From Verrucomicrobiia bacterium (GTDB taxonomy: Bacteria > Verrucomicrobiota > Verrucomicrobiia > Limisphaerales > UBA11358): a stretch of 64,000 bases of DNA. Below, one piece after another: positions 1 through 9,119 of the stretch. The notes below the pieces were generated by a model that was given only the letters and a program-made list of their open reading frames with translations, had not been told where the DNA came from and did not search any database. The position numbers were made by a program, and so were the translations under genes. The DNA is taken from contig JARLJW010000053.1 in NCBI GenBank assembly GCA_031290985.1, positions 32,306 to 96,305 of the forward strand, read 5' to 3'. Position 1 is the first letter of the stretch; every line of letters starts with the position of its first letter.

Positions 1-2
1 GG

Positions 3-2969
3 GTGTTCTCCGACAACCGCCTCACGTTTTCCGGCAGCCTGCTGCACGCCGGACAGAACAGCATAACCATCAACATGCGCAAGGGCGGCTATTTTGCCAA
101 CCATGCGATGTATGACTACCTCCGCCTCGAACTCACGGGCTACCTGCCGCCGCCGCCCCCAAGTGTGACGGCCTACGCCGGCAATGGTCGAAACTTGATT
201 TCCTGGCCGGTGCAACCCGGCGCGGTGAGTTACAACATCCTCCGCTCCACCACTTCGGGCAGCGGCTTTGCGGCCATCACCAATGGGGTCACCGGTCCCG
301 TCTGCGGCAGCGGATTCAACAATGCGACCTGCCTGGATGCCAATGTCGTCAACGGCACGACCTACTATTATATTGTCCAATCCGTAAATTCAGTTGGCAC
401 CACCAACTCGCCGCCAAGTTCGGGGGTCACGCCGTCGGGGGCGATTTCCGCCGCCATTCCCGCGGCGCCGGCCAGCGTGAGCATCGGCGGCGCGGCCCAC
501 CAAAGCGTCACGGTGAACTGGAGCGCATCTGCCGGCGCCAATTTTTACACCGTGTATCGTTCCACTTTGTATGACAACGGCGGCGGAGCCTCGAATGTTC
601 TCGGGACCATCGTCCTCAACAACACGACCACGACCACCAGCTACACCGACACGACGCCCACGGACGGCAGCATTTACAGCTATTATGTGACGGCCACGAG
701 CGCAGGCGGCACGAGTGCGGCCGCCGCCGCCGCGCCGGCCGTGGCCTTGCCGGCACCGCCGGCGAGCGCGCCGGGTTCGTGCACCGGGCTGTTTATCGGG
801 GCCAACATCCTGCTCAACTGGCCGGCGGTTCCCGGGGCCGTGGGCTACATCGTCCGGCGCGGGACGAGCAGCGGCGGGCCCTATACTTATGTGCAGAGCG
901 TCACCGAGACGACTTTTACCGATGCCGGCTTGAATGTGGCGGCGACCTATTACTACCAGGTGACGGCGGTCAATGCCGCCGGGGTTTCAGCCGGGGCCAC
1001 GGCGACCGTCGTGCCGCCGCCGGTTGCGCCCATCAGCCTCTCGGCCTTTCCCGGCAATGCCCAGGTGACCTTGAGCTGGACCGCGGTTGCGGGCGCGACC
1101 GGCTACTTCCTGTTCAGCGGGACGAGCAGCGGCAATGAAACGAACGTGGTGGCGGCCAATTATTCCGGCACAAGTTACGTGGACACCGGCGTGAGCAACG
1201 GCATCACTTATTATTACGTGGTCGCCTCCACCAACAGCACGGGCCTGAGCCCGAATTCGCCCGAGGCGAGCGCCACGCCGGACACCAACGTTGTTATTTT
1301 GCCGCGCGCGCTCACCTGGAACGGCGACGGGGCGGCGAACATCTGGGATGCGAGCGGCAACGCGAACTGGCAGACCAACAATGTGGACACCATTTTCAAC
1401 AACGGCGACACGGTGACATTCGACAACTCCGGCTCGAACAACGTGCCGGTCTACGTGGCGGGCACGCCGCAGCCGGCGCTCGTCATTTTCAACGCCACGA
1501 AAAATTACACGCTCAGCGGGGTGGGCGGCATCGCCGGCACCAACATTCTGATCAAGGCCGGCAGCGGCACGTTGACGATCAACAACACCAACTTTTATTC
1601 CGGCGGCACCCTCATCAGCAACAGCACGGTCTACCCCGGCAACATCGGCGCGAACAGCGCGGCCTGGGGCAGCGGGCCGATCACGCTGGCGGGCGGCACG
1701 GTGCAATTCAACGGCTACGGAACCCGTGACAACGGCAGCGGCTGGGGCGGCTGCCTCAACACCTTTAACGTGCCGGCGGGCCAGACGGGCACCCTGCTGC
1801 TGCCGGCGCGCTTCGGCTACGCGACGCCGTTCTCGAGCGCGCTCACCGGCGGCGGCACGCTGAATGTCACGGTGGAATATATCCGGGGCTATTTTAGCGG
1901 CGACTGGTCGGCCTTCACCGGGCGGATCAATGTCAGCGCGCCGGCCAATGGCAGCGGGGCTTATTACACGAGCGGCGATTTCCGGATCAACAACGCCGCC
2001 GGTTACGCGAACGCGGCGATCTTCCTGAACAACGGGGTGAACTGTTACAACATCAACGCCAACGGGCAGACCACGGACATCGGCGAACTCGGCGGCGCGG
2101 CGGCGGCCTTCATCGGCGCGGGCGGTTCGATCAATCCCACGTGGCGCATCGGGGCAAAGAACACCACGAACACTTACGCGGGCGTGATTGCGGATGCGGG
2201 CGTGACGTCGGTGATCAAAACCGGCACGGGCATGCTGGTGTTGAGCGGCGACAACACCTACAGCGGCGGCACGACGGTGAACGGCGGGACGCTGATGGCG
2301 GGCAATGCCACCGGCAGCGCCACGGGAACCGGCGCGGTCGCGGTGAACAGCGGCGGCGTGCTGGCCGGCAACGGCATCATCGCCGGCGCGGTCGCGGTCA
2401 ATGCGGGCGGCGGTTTTGCGCCCGGGAGCCTGACCGGCGGGTTGACCGTCAGCAACGATCTCACGCTGGCCGCCGGCAGCACGACGTTTATGCAGGTCCG
2501 GCACTCGCCGTTGACGAACAGCGCCGCCAAGATCACCGGCACGCTGACCGAAGGCGGCACGCTCAACGTGACGAACATCGGGGCGTCGGCGCTGACCAAT
2601 GGCGACAGTTTCAAATTGTTCAACGCGGCGGGTTACGCCGGCTCGTTCACGGGATATGTTTTGCCGCCGCTGGGTGCGAAGCTGGCCTGGAAGACCACGA
2701 CTTTGAGCACCAACGGCATCCTCAGCATCGTCACCGTAAGCCCGCCGGTCATGGCGGCACGCATCGGGAACGGCAACCTGATATTGAGCGGCACGGGACT
2801 GCCCGCCAACCTGGCATATTATGTCCTATCCTCCACGAACCTGACGCTGCCGCGGGCGCAATGGACGTACATCGCCACGAATCAAACAGACGGCAGCGGA
2901 AACTTTTCCGCAACGAACGGCATGAATCCCACTTTGCCCCGGACATTTTACTTGTTGCAGTTCCAATGA
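3..2969 (+). CDS. Secreted FN3 / autotransporter-type beta-repeat protein, 5' end outside the window
   Basis: The frame is open to the left edge, so the true N-terminus is missing. Residues about 1-50 (AGQNSITI ... MYDYLRLEL) resemble the last beta-sandwich domain of family 4 rhamnogalacturonan lyases. About four fibronectin-III-like modules follow (residues 52-430), each with WPVQPGAVSYN-like and TYYY-V motifs. A long Gly/Asn/Thr-rich region (430-870) contains autotransporter-associated repeats such as LSGDNTYSGGTTVNGG. The tail (about 910-988) has a YVLSSTNL...W motif and ends in a FYLLQ-like strand. This is a large extracellular or cell-surface polysaccharide-active or adhesive protein. 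Catalysis cannot be judged because the lyase core, if present, lies upstream. Domain reading is by eye. Confidence 0.8.
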   Translation: MFSDNRLTFSGSLLHAGQNSITINMRKGGYFANHAMYDYLRLELTGYLPPPPPSVTAYAGNGRNLISWPVQPGAVSYNILRSTTSGSGFAAITNGVTGPVCGSGFNNATCLDANVVNGTTYYYIVQSVNSVGTTNSPPSSGVTPSGAISAAIPAAPASVSIGGAAHQSVTVNWSASAGANFYTVYRSTLYDNGGGASNVLGTIVLNNTTTTTSYTDTTPTDGSIYSYYVTATSAGGTSAAAAAAPAVALPAPPASAPGSCTGLFIGANILLNWPAVPGAVGYIVRRGTSSGGPYTYVQSVTETTFTDAGLNVAATYYYQVTAVNAAGVSAGATATVVPPPVAPISLSAFPGNAQVTLSWTAVAGATGYFLFSGTSSGNETNVVAANYSGTSYVDTGVSNGITYYYVVASTNSTGLSPNSPEASATPDTNVVILPRALTWNGDGAANIWDASGNANWQTNNVDTIFNNGDTVTFDNSGSNNVPVYVAGTPQPALVIFNATKNYTLSGVGGIAGTNILIKAGSGTLTINNTNFYSGGTLISNSTVYPGNIGANSAAWGSGPITLAGGTVQFNGYGTRDNGSGWGGCLNTFNVPAGQTGTLLLPARFGYATPFSSALTGGGTLNVTVEYIRGYFSGDWSAFTGRINVSAPANGSGAYYTSGDFRINNAAGYANAAIFLNNGVNCYNINANGQTTDIGELGGAAAAFIGAGGSINPTWRIGAKNTTNTYAGVIADAGVTSVIKTGTGMLVLSGDNTYSGGTTVNGGTLMAGNATGSATGTGAVAVNSGGVLAGNGIIAGAVAVNAGGGFAPGSLTGGLTVSNDLTLAAGSTTFMQVRHSPLTNSAAKITGTLTEGGTLNVTNIGASALTNGDSFKLFNAAGYAGSFTGYVLPPLGAKLAWKTTTLSTNGILSIVTVSPPVMAARIGNGNLILSGTGLPANLAYYVLSSTNLTLPRAQWTYIATNQTDGSGNFSATNGMNPTLPRTFYLLQFQ

Positions 2970-3067
2970 AGCGGGGCCGGGGCCAAGTTTCGCGCGGAGG
3001 GGTGAAGAGCGGGCGATGGAAGAGAGTTAGTGAATTGGGGAACCGATGCCAAGCCGGCTATGTCGTT

Positions 3068-3101
3068 CGAGGACGAGGACGAGGACGACGAGGAGGACGA
3101 T
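3068..3101. repeat. GAGGAC-type low-complexity tract
   Basis: The intergenic stretch is a run of GAGGAC and GACGAG units just upstream of the next gene. A closely similar tract sits at 47797-47825, also intergenic. It explains the long acidic or basic reading frames here, which are not genes. Confidence 0.75.
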
Positions 3102-3181
3102 TTTTGGGGTCGGGTTCCCGGAAGTCCCTCCGTACATCACCTTATTTGACAGAACAGTTTCAGCGGGGAAACTTCAGGCAT

Positions 3182-3949
3182 ATGCTTAAGATAAAACTTT
3201 TGATCGTCGGCGTGATGGCGGGCGCGATGTTTTGCGTGGCTCTGCCCGCCGCCGCCAATCCGCTGCGTTTCCCCACGCGCGCCTTTTATTCCGCGGCCGA
3301 GGAAGATGTGGATCTCCGTCCCCTCTTTGCGTGGTGGTCCGCGAGTCAAAACGTGATCGCCAGCAGCCAGGGCACGAACGGCCCGCTGACCGGCGAACAG
3401 CTCGCGCGCCTCCTGCCGCCGCGACCGCTCGAACGCTGGCTCCACATCATGGCCACGAATTTTGCCACCAGCGGCGACGGCTGGACGATGGCCGCGAGCC
3501 TGGAAGATTATCCCGGGCACGCCACCAACCGCGCCATCTTCCTGAAACATCCGCCGGGGCGCGACCGCGTGAACTTTCTCTGGATCCAGGCCAACGCCGC
3601 GCAGATCAGCCTGGCCATCAGCAACGCCCAGGCCGAGGTCCAGACCAGTGCCGCGGATGTTGCCGCCGCCCGCGCCCGGGCGCAAAGCTTCGCCCCGCCC
3701 GGCGTCCTGTTGACCGGCGATCTCGCCACCACCGTGGGGGACTTGAACAACGTCGTGAATGAAGATTTTAAATATTACAAGGAAAGCCAGCGCACCCTCG
3801 CCAACTTGCAGGCGACGCAGCAGGCCATGAACGCCTTCGTGGCGGAATTTGACGGCGACTCCTTTTACAAGCTCGACTTTTTTGCCCTCGACACCGGTTT
3901 CAGCAACGGCGTCCTGCCGGTGTTCGACCTGGGCGAATTAAGGAGATGA
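3182..3949 (+). CDS. Secreted hypothetical protein
   Basis: The 255-residue product starts with a clear signal peptide (MLKIKLLIVGVMAGAMFCVA then LPAAANP), so it is exported. The mature part has an N-terminal segment rich in Trp and Arg. It is followed by a predicted helical region (about 140-215) rich in Ala, Gln and Asn that could form a coiled coil. A short Phe/Asp-rich end (DSFYKLDFFALDTGF) completes it. The ATG at 3182 is chosen because the reading frame upstream runs through the GAGGAC tract and the previous gene. I do not recognise the family. It follows the large secreted protein by about 210 bases and could be co-expressed, but no promoter is obvious. Confidence 0.65.
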   Translation: MLKIKLLIVGVMAGAMFCVALPAAANPLRFPTRAFYSAAEEDVDLRPLFAWWSASQNVIASSQGTNGPLTGEQLARLLPPRPLERWLHIMATNFATSGDGWTMAASLEDYPGHATNRAIFLKHPPGRDRVNFLWIQANAAQISLAISNAQAEVQTSAADVAAARARAQSFAPPGVLLTGDLATTVGDLNNVVNEDFKYYKESQRTLANLQATQQAMNAFVAEFDGDSFYKLDFFALDTGFSNGVLPVFDLGELRR

Positions 3950-4007
3950 CCACGCGCGACCCGTTGTGCACCTCCATCTCACCATTTTTGAAGGCGGCGC
4001 TTCGATC

Positions 4008-4606
4008 TCATTTCGGCAAATGGGCGACCCATTTGGTTGCCGACCGGATCTGGGGCAGTTCCGACCGCACGTCGTGAAGGATGGTTTGCTCGAGCTTCAG
4101 GCAGTCGTCCAGCACGCGCAGGGCATCTTCGCCCATGGCGCGGCCTTCGAACAGTTCGGGGAGCCGGTCGCTGAAATCAAGGCCGGTCTGGACGGCGCGG
4201 GCATCCAGGGGAATGCCGAGATCAAAGTTGCTCAGCAACAAGCGGCGCTCCCGATGCGTGGTACGGCCGCACGCGTCCAAAAACCAGGTCCGGCTGCCGG
4301 TGGAGTCCACATGCAGCAGGGTCAGGAGCTTCTTTTCCAGAATCCAGAGGTCGCGCAAGGTTTCTTCGCTGATGCCAAAGCTGCGGAGATAAACCACGGT
4401 GCGAAAAAATTCCAGATACGCGTCCGGGTAGGCGGCGGCTTCATAAGCCGGCAAGGCGAACCGCGTTTGCAACCCCGACAGATAAACCGGGGAGCGGTTC
4501 AACAACCCGGCCATGTCCGCCAGCGAATGCACCCGGCGAGAATGCGCCCGGTCGCCGGCGACTGCAAGTGGAACGTATCCGTTTTGGAAGTTTTGATTGC
4601 ACCCAT
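4008..4606 (-). pseudogene. MerR-like helix-turn-helix protein, apparently frameshifted near its start
   Basis: The C-terminal frame (from HSLADMAGLL through LRDLWILEKKLLTLLHVDSTGS to AKWVAHLPK) is well-formed protein with a MerR-like HTH followed by a helical region and a stop at 4008. It has no convincing start: upstream it becomes Arg/Gly-rich nonsense. The adjacent frame has an ATG at 4606 (MGAIKTSKTDTFHLQSPATG...) that reads well until a C run at 4532-4534 and then fails. Adding one base in that run would give ...GRILAGVHSLADMAGLL. So either this is a real frameshift or a sequence error. The regulatory role is inferred from the HTH only. Confidence 0.5.
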
Positions 4607-4743
4607 GGTTTACCCGCCGCCCCACCCTGCCGCACAAACCCATCCCGGCCAATCCGTGCAAGCGCAAGGTCCAAGAAAAATTAATTTCACTTCTTCAACC
4701 GATTGCCGATGAAGTGGGTACAAACGATTTTTGAGGAACGCCC

Positions 4744-5097
4744 ATGACACCTGCAAGCCATCATAATCTGCAACCCACCGGGCTGGCGCTGGACGCCGTG
4801 GTGGCCATGCAATTGCTCACGGTTTTCAGGGATTCCGATCATGACATTGACCAGGTGGTGGATTTGGTCAACCAACATCCCGCCCTGGCGGCGGAAATGA
4901 TCAAGCGCTGCAACCGCATGAAGTTTCATGGTGCGCGGCCTGTCACGGATATTTTTGAGGCCGTCAGCCGGGTCGGTTTTTACGAGCTTTACAGCATCGT
5001 ATCCGACTCGCTGGCGGCCCAAGGGATCACGCCCGGAGCCACGGTGCAATCCCCCAAGGAATTGGAATTGGAATTGGATTGGGACGTCCATTTTTGA
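4744..5097 (+). CDS. Short HDOD-domain protein
   Basis: The 117-residue product matches the N-terminal half of an HDOD domain: LLTVFRDSD, DIDQVVDLVNQHPALAAEMIKR and ARPVTDIFEAVSRVGFYELYSIV. HDOD proteins are signalling or regulatory relatives of HD phosphohydrolases that lack the HD dyad. Normal HDOD domains are about 200 residues, so this is a half-length version. It ends in an acidic tail (ELELELDWD). A GAGGAA sequence 8 bases before the ATG is a good ribosome-binding site. It may be a truncated gene or a naturally short family member. Confidence 0.6.
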   Translation: MTPASHHNLQPTGLALDAVVAMQLLTVFRDSDHDIDQVVDLVNQHPALAAEMIKRCNRMKFHGARPVTDIFEAVSRVGFYELYSIVSDSLAAQGITPGATVQSPKELELELDWDVHF

Positions 5098-5484
5098 GTT
5101 GGTCCCGGCGGAGGGCCACCGGGGCAGTTGATGCGCTGTTAAATTAATGTTCTGCTGCGCTCTGGATGCCCGCGGCACGGGCAGACAAGGTCGCAGTGCA
5201 ACGTGGTTCCACGTTTCCGGGCTCAAACTCAAAAAAATCCGGCGGAAGCCAGGTAAATCCAACCATTGCCGGGACCATGCTTGAAGCCCGGACTTTGCAA
5301 AAAAAAGCCGGAAAATAAACAAAATTCATCCAGATTAAATCCAATCAAAGCGGTAGATTTACGGGATGCGATTTACGGTTCTTGCGGACGGGCGCGGCAC
5401 CAGCGACGGAGCGGCCGGGCCGGCCGGGCGGGTCGTTTGCCCGAACCGGGGGAAAGCGCGGGCCGGGCTCGGGAAAAACCATCA
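5098..5484. other. Intergenic region without a recognisable gene
   Basis: About 390 bases between the HDOD gene and the Per box. The first part is unremarkable. The second is very GC-rich (gcggccgggccggccgggcggg) and then turns AT-rich toward the operator. No coding signature was seen. Confidence 0.5.
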
Positions 5485-5503
5485 ATTTAGAATTATTCTA
5501 AAT
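5485..5503. promoter_or_regulatory. PerR/Fur-type operator (Per box)
   Basis: ATTTAGAATTATTCTAAAT is a perfect 9-1-9 inverted repeat centred at 5494. Its core TTAGAAT-N-ATTCTAA closely matches the PerR box consensus TTATAAT-N-ATTATAA. It lies directly upstream of a PerR-like gene and overlaps the edge of the -35 region, which fits autoregulation by repression. Confidence 0.8.
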
Positions 5504-5504
5504 C

Positions 5505-5533
5505 TTGACCAGCGGGCGGGGGGAAGTTATTTT
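5505..5533 (+). promoter_or_regulatory. Sigma70-type promoter of the perR-like gene
   Basis: TTGACC (5505-5510) and TATTTT (5528-5533) are separated by 17 bases. The -35 box abuts the Per box. Transcription would start about 5540, only a few bases before the GTG at 5543, so the message may be nearly leaderless. A bound repressor would block this promoter. Confidence 0.6.
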
Positions 5534-5542
5534 AGCCGTCCA

Positions 5543-5983
5543 GTGAACGCACCGGCGAACAACGAAAATGAACGGCACCTGACGGAGAAGCTCGGCACGA
5601 GCGGCTTCCGCTTCACGCCCCAGCGCCGTTGCGTCTACGACGTGCTGATCCAGAAGCGGGATCATCCCACGGCGGACGAGGTGTTCATCCGCGCCAAGAA
5701 GGCGATGCCGGAAATTTCCCACGCGACGGTCTACAACTGCCTGGATGCGCTGGTGCAGTCCGGCCTGGCGCGGCAGGTGCAGTTGCAGCGCGGGGCGACG
5801 CGCTTCTGCCCGAACATGGCGGAGCACGCGCATTATCATTGCGGCGAGTGCGGCGAGGTTTTTGATGTCATGATGCCGGCGGACACGGCTTCCATGCCCC
5901 GGCCCAAAGGTTTTCAGGTGGATCATTACGACATCGCCGCCCACGGCGTCTGCGCGGATTGCGCGGCCAAAAAAAAGAGGTAA
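5543..5983 (+). CDS. perR: Fur-family peroxide/metal regulator, PerR-like
   Basis: The 146-residue protein has the Fur fold: a winged helix (RFTPQR, HPTADEVF, SHATVYNCLDALVQSGL) and a C-terminal metal domain. Two CxxC pairs (C100/C103, C137/C140) would form the structural zinc site. Compared by eye with Bacillus PerR, the regulatory-metal residues H41, H95, H97 and D108 match H37, H91, H93 and D104. The Asp at the last position is the PerR rather than the Fur choice. The position of PerR D85 is Cys89 here, which is unusual. The GTG start at 5543 is preferred over longer upstream frames because it follows the promoter and gives a normal family length. It is followed after 12 bases by sufB, suggesting that iron-sulfur assembly is under peroxide or metal control. 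Confidence 0.85.
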   Translation: MNAPANNENERHLTEKLGTSGFRFTPQRRCVYDVLIQKRDHPTADEVFIRAKKAMPEISHATVYNCLDALVQSGLARQVQLQRGATRFCPNMAEHAHYHCGECGEVFDVMMPADTASMPRPKGFQVDHYDIAAHGVCADCAAKKKR

Positions 5984-5995
5984 TTTAACAATTTC

Positions 5996-7444
5996 ATGAG
6001 CACAGCGACTGAAACGATCGAAAGCCTGGTCAAACAGGAATATAAATACGGCTTTGTGACGGATGTGGAATCGGAATCCACGCCGCCGGGCTTGAGCGAG
6101 GACACCATCCGCCACATCTCGGCCAAGAAAAACGAGCCCGCGTGGCTCACCGACTGGCGCATCAAGGCCTACCAGTACTGGCAAAAGATGCCGGAACCGA
6201 CCTGGCAGTTCGTGAAGTATCCGAAGATCGATTTCCAGGCGATCAGCTATTTTTCGCAGCCGAAGCCGAAGGGCGACGCGCCGAAGAGCCTCGACGAAGT
6301 GGACCCGAAGCTGTTGGAGACGTACGAGAAGCTGGGCATTCCCCTGCGCGAACGCGAACGCCTCGCTGGCGTGGCGGTGGACGCCATCTTTGACTCGGTG
6401 AGCGTGGGCACGACGTATCGCGGAGAGCTCGCAAAGAAGGGCATCATTTTCTGTTCGTTCAGCGAGGCGGTGCATGAGCATCCCGAGCTGGTCAAAAAAT
6501 ATCTCGGCTCCGTGGTGCCGTACACGGACAATTATTATGCGGCGCTCAATTCCGCCGTGTTCACGGACGGTTCATTCTGTTACATCCCGAAGGGGGTGCG
6601 CTGCCCGATGGAGCTTTCGACCTATTTCCGCATTAATGCGGCGAAATCCGGCCAGTTCGAACGCACGCTCATCATCGCGGATGAAGGCGCGCAGGTCAGC
6701 TACCTCGAAGGTTGCACGGCGCCGATGCGCGATGAAAACCAGTTGCACGCGGCGGTCGTGGAACTCGTGGCGCTGGACGATGGCCAGATCAAATATTCGA
6801 CCGTGCAGAACTGGTATCCCGGCGACGAGAACGGCGTGGGCGGCATCTATAATTTCGTGACGAAACGCGGCCTCTGCAAAGGCAAAAACTCGAAGATCTG
6901 CTGGACGCAGGTCGAGACGGGCTCGGCGATCACCTGGAAATATCCGAGCTGCATTTTGCTCGGCGACAATTCGAAGGGCGAATTTTATTCCGTGGCCGTG
7001 GTAAACAACATGCAGCAGGCGGACACGGGCACGAAGATGATCCACATCGGCAAGAACACGAGCAGCACAATCGTGTCGAAAGGCATCTCGGCCGGTCGCG
7101 GGCAGAACAGCTATCGCGGCCTCGTCGAAATCCGCAAGAGCGCGACGAACTCGCGCAACTTCTCGCAGTGCGACTCGATGTTGATCGGCGCGAAGTGCGG
7201 GGCGCACACGTTCCCGTACATCGAGGTGAAGAACACGTCGTCGAGCGTGGAGCATGAAGCCTCGACCTCGAAGATCGGCGAAGACCAGATTTTTTACTGC
7301 AAGCAGCGCGGCATCTCGACCCAGGACGCGGTGAACATGATCGTGAACGGCTTCTGCAAGGAAGTGTTCAAAGAGCTGCCGATGGAATTCGCCGTGGAAG
7401 CGCAGAAGCTGCTGGGCGTGAGCCTGGAAGGCAGCGTGGGCTAA
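5996..7444 (+). CDS. sufB: Fe-S cluster assembly scaffold SufB
   Basis: The 482-residue product matches SufB throughout. It has the N-terminal [24 protein letters not shown] segment and the beta-helix core with [29 protein letters not shown]. It also has the conserved C-terminal block ([48 protein letters not shown]). The conserved Cys in SQCDSMLIG and the nearby Glu of VEHEAS are in place for cluster assembly with SufC and SufD. It starts 12 bases after the perR-like gene. The expected partner sufC follows after one inserted gene. No sufD or sufS is present nearby. Confidence 0.97.
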   Translation: MSTATETIESLVKQEYKYGFVTDVESESTPPGLSEDTIRHISAKKNEPAWLTDWRIKAYQYWQKMPEPTWQFVKYPKIDFQAISYFSQPKPKGDAPKSLDEVDPKLLETYEKLGIPLRERERLAGVAVDAIFDSVSVGTTYRGELAKKGIIFCSFSEAVHEHPELVKKYLGSVVPYTDNYYAALNSAVFTDGSFCYIPKGVRCPMELSTYFRINAAKSGQFERTLIIADEGAQVSYLEGCTAPMRDENQLHAAVVELVALDDGQIKYSTVQNWYPGDENGVGGIYNFVTKRGLCKGKNSKICWTQVETGSAITWKYPSCILLGDNSKGEFYSVAVVNNMQQADTGTKMIHIGKNTSSTIVSKGISAGRGQNSYRGLVEIRKSATNSRNFSQCDSMLIGAKCGAHTFPYIEVKNTSSSVEHEASTSKIGEDQIFYCKQRGISTQDAVNMIVNGFCKEVFKELPMEFAVEAQKLLGVSLEGSVG

Positions 7445-7447
7445 GTT

Positions 7448-7479
7448 TTAACCACGGATGGACACAGATAAACACGGAT
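7448..7479 (+). repeat. 32-bp dispersed repeat (TTAACCACGGATGGACAC type)
   Basis: This copy begins just after the sufB stop. It differs by one base from the copy at 29714-29745 and is the reverse complement, with a few changes, of 29829-29860. It marks the junction between sufB and the inserted small gene. Confidence 0.85.
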
Positions 7480-7489
7480 AAAAACGGAA

Positions 7490-7792
7490 ATGGAAAGCGA
7501 ACTCAAAAAGATTCTCGATGAGGTTCACAACGAGGAAAGCTTTCTTAAATTCGTACAATGCCTGATTGCCAACCGGCTCGACGAAATAAAAGAAGAAACA
7601 AAAAAATCTTCGCCACCAATCGGGACTGGAGCAAACGGTTGGGAAAACACGACGGTGGAAAGCTACTTGGAAGCGGCGAGCGCATGGGCGGCAGATTCGA
7701 ATTTTGGCAGAAGCCTGCCGGGCGGACTTTTTAGAGACAATAGCTGGCACCAATTTGCCACCTTTTTGTATGCTGGTAAAATTTACGAATAA
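7490..7792 (+). CDS. Small DUF7660-like protein inserted between sufB and sufC
   Basis: The 100-residue soluble protein has the pattern ILDEVHNEESFLKFVQCLI...DEIKEE, then GANGWENTTVESYLEAASAWA and a C-terminal W-x-FATFLYAGKIYE. I associate this pattern with the DUF7660 family of unknown function; that assignment is from memory of the motif. It lies 45 bases after sufB, behind a dispersed repeat, and 9 bases before sufC, so it is transcribed with suf. Its codon use is more AT-rich than its neighbours, consistent with acquisition together with the repeat. A role in Fe-S assembly should not be assumed from position alone. Confidence 0.7.
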   Translation: MESELKKILDEVHNEESFLKFVQCLIANRLDEIKEETKKSSPPIGTGANGWENTTVESYLEAASAWAADSNFGRSLPGGLFRDNSWHQFATFLYAGKIYE

Positions 7793-7801
7793 TTTTAGAA
7801 A

Positions 7802-8563
7802 ATGAGCAAGCAACCAATTCTTGAAATCGAAAATCTCCACGCGGGCGTGGAGAACAAACAAATCCTGAAGGGCTTCAGCCTGACGATCAACGCGGGCGAA
7901 GTGCATGCGTTGATGGGCCTGAACGGCTCCGGCAAAAGCACCCTGGCCGCCATCCTCGCCGGACGTGAAGGCTACGATGTGACGCAGGGCACGGTGAAAT
8001 ATCTCGGCCAGGATCTGCTGGACCTGGATCCCGAAGAGCGCGCGCGCGAAGGCGTGTTCCTGGCGTTCCAATATCCGGTGGAGATCCCCGGCGTGAACAG
8101 CACCTACTTTTTGAAGGCCGCGCTGAACGAGATCCGCAAGCACAAGGGCGAGCCGGAACTGGACGCAATCGAGTTCCTCTCGCTGGTGAAGGAAAAAATC
8201 AAGGTGCTCGAATTGAATGAAGATTTGCTGAAGCGTTCAGTGAACGAGGGTTTTTCCGGCGGTGAAAAGAAGCGCGCGGAAATCTTTCAGATGGCGGTGC
8301 TTGAACCGCGGCTGGCGATCCTCGACGAGACGGATTCCGGCCTCGACATCGATGCGCTCAAGATCGTTTCCGCAGGGGTAAACAAATTGCGCCGGCCGGA
8401 TTCCGCGCAGCTCGTCATCACCCATTATCAACGTCTGTTGAACCACATCATCCCCGATTTCGTGCACGTGATGGCGGACGGCCGCATCGTGAAATCCGGC
8501 GGCAAGGAGCTGGCGCTGGAACTGGAGGCGAATGGTTACGATGGCATCTTGAAGAAGCTTTGA
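7802..8563 (+). CDS. sufC: Fe-S cluster assembly ATPase SufC
   Basis: This is a 253-residue ABC-type ATPase of the SufC kind. Walker A is GLNGSGKST (about residue 40), the signature is FSGGEKKRAEI (about 150) and Walker B is LAILDETDSGLDID. The last contains the SufC-specific DETDSGLD sequence. The H-loop lies in ITHYQRLLNHI. It powers cluster assembly on SufB(CD) in the cytoplasm. The ATG at 7802 follows the inserted small gene by 9 bases. The length equals the family norm. Confidence 0.97.
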   Translation: MSKQPILEIENLHAGVENKQILKGFSLTINAGEVHALMGLNGSGKSTLAAILAGREGYDVTQGTVKYLGQDLLDLDPEERAREGVFLAFQYPVEIPGVNSTYFLKAALNEIRKHKGEPELDAIEFLSLVKEKIKVLELNEDLLKRSVNEGFSGGEKKRAEIFQMAVLEPRLAILDETDSGLDIDALKIVSAGVNKLRRPDSAQLVITHYQRLLNHIIPDFVHVMADGRIVKSGGKELALELEANGYDGILKKL

Positions 8564-8576
8564 TTAAGCTGGGGAC

Positions 8577-9068
8577 ATGAAATTAGACGACAACCAGCGG
8601 CAGACGGTCGCGAAATGGATCGCGGACGGCGCCAAGCTTTCGGAGGTTCAGAACCGTCTGGCCTCGGAACTCGGCATCAAACTCACCTACATGGAGGCGC
8701 GCTTCCTGGTGGATGACCTGAAGCTGACGCCGAAGGACCCGGAGCCGCCGAAAGTTGTCGCGCCACCCGCCGCCGCCGTCACCCCGCCGGCGGCCACGCC
8801 CGCGCCCGCCGGAGCCGCGCCCGTCGCCGACGGAATTCAGCCGCCCGCGAGCAAGGTATCCGTGAGCGTGGATCAGATCACCCGGCCCGGCTCCTTGATC
8901 AGCGGCAAGGTGAATTTCAGCGACGGCCAGATCGCCGACTGGTATCTGGACCAGACCGGCCGCCTCGGCGTGGTGCCGAAGCAGCAGGGCTACAAGCCAT
9001 CCGCGCCCGACGTGCAGGATTTCCAGCTCGCGTTGCAGCAGGAGATCGCCAAGCTCGGCTACGCCTGA
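8577..9068 (+). CDS. Hypothetical protein with N-terminal helical domain and Pro/Ala linker
   Basis: The 163-residue protein has an N-terminal helical domain (QRQTVAKWIADGAKLSEVQNRLASELGIKLTYMEARFLVDDLKL) that looks like a small HTH or protein-interaction module. A Pro/Ala-rich linker (about 55-90) joins it to a C-terminal segment containing QLALQQEIAKLGY. The ATG follows sufC by 13 bases with a GGGGA ribosome-binding site, so it belongs to the suf transcript. I know similar hypothetical proteins from Verrucomicrobia but no function. It is not SufD, which is a 400-residue beta-helix protein. Confidence 0.7.
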   Translation: MKLDDNQRQTVAKWIADGAKLSEVQNRLASELGIKLTYMEARFLVDDLKLTPKDPEPPKVVAPPAAAVTPPAATPAPAGAAPVADGIQPPASKVSVSVDQITRPGSLISGKVNFSDGQIADWYLDQTGRLGVVPKQQGYKPSAPDVQDFQLALQQEIAKLGYA

Positions 9069-9119
9069 GCCGGCGGCAAACCTTGCCCGGCGCGCCCGCG
9101 CTTGGCACATTAAGCGAAG

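Noticed and set aside
987..2504. Long Arg/Ala/Val-rich frame on the minus strand inside the first gene
   Set aside because: Its composition and position are those of an antisense frame of GC-rich repeat-protein DNA. The plus frame shows domain repeats.
8577..9068. Calling the gene after sufC a sufD
   Set aside because: 163 residues, helical with a Pro/Ala linker, no beta-helix pattern of SufD.
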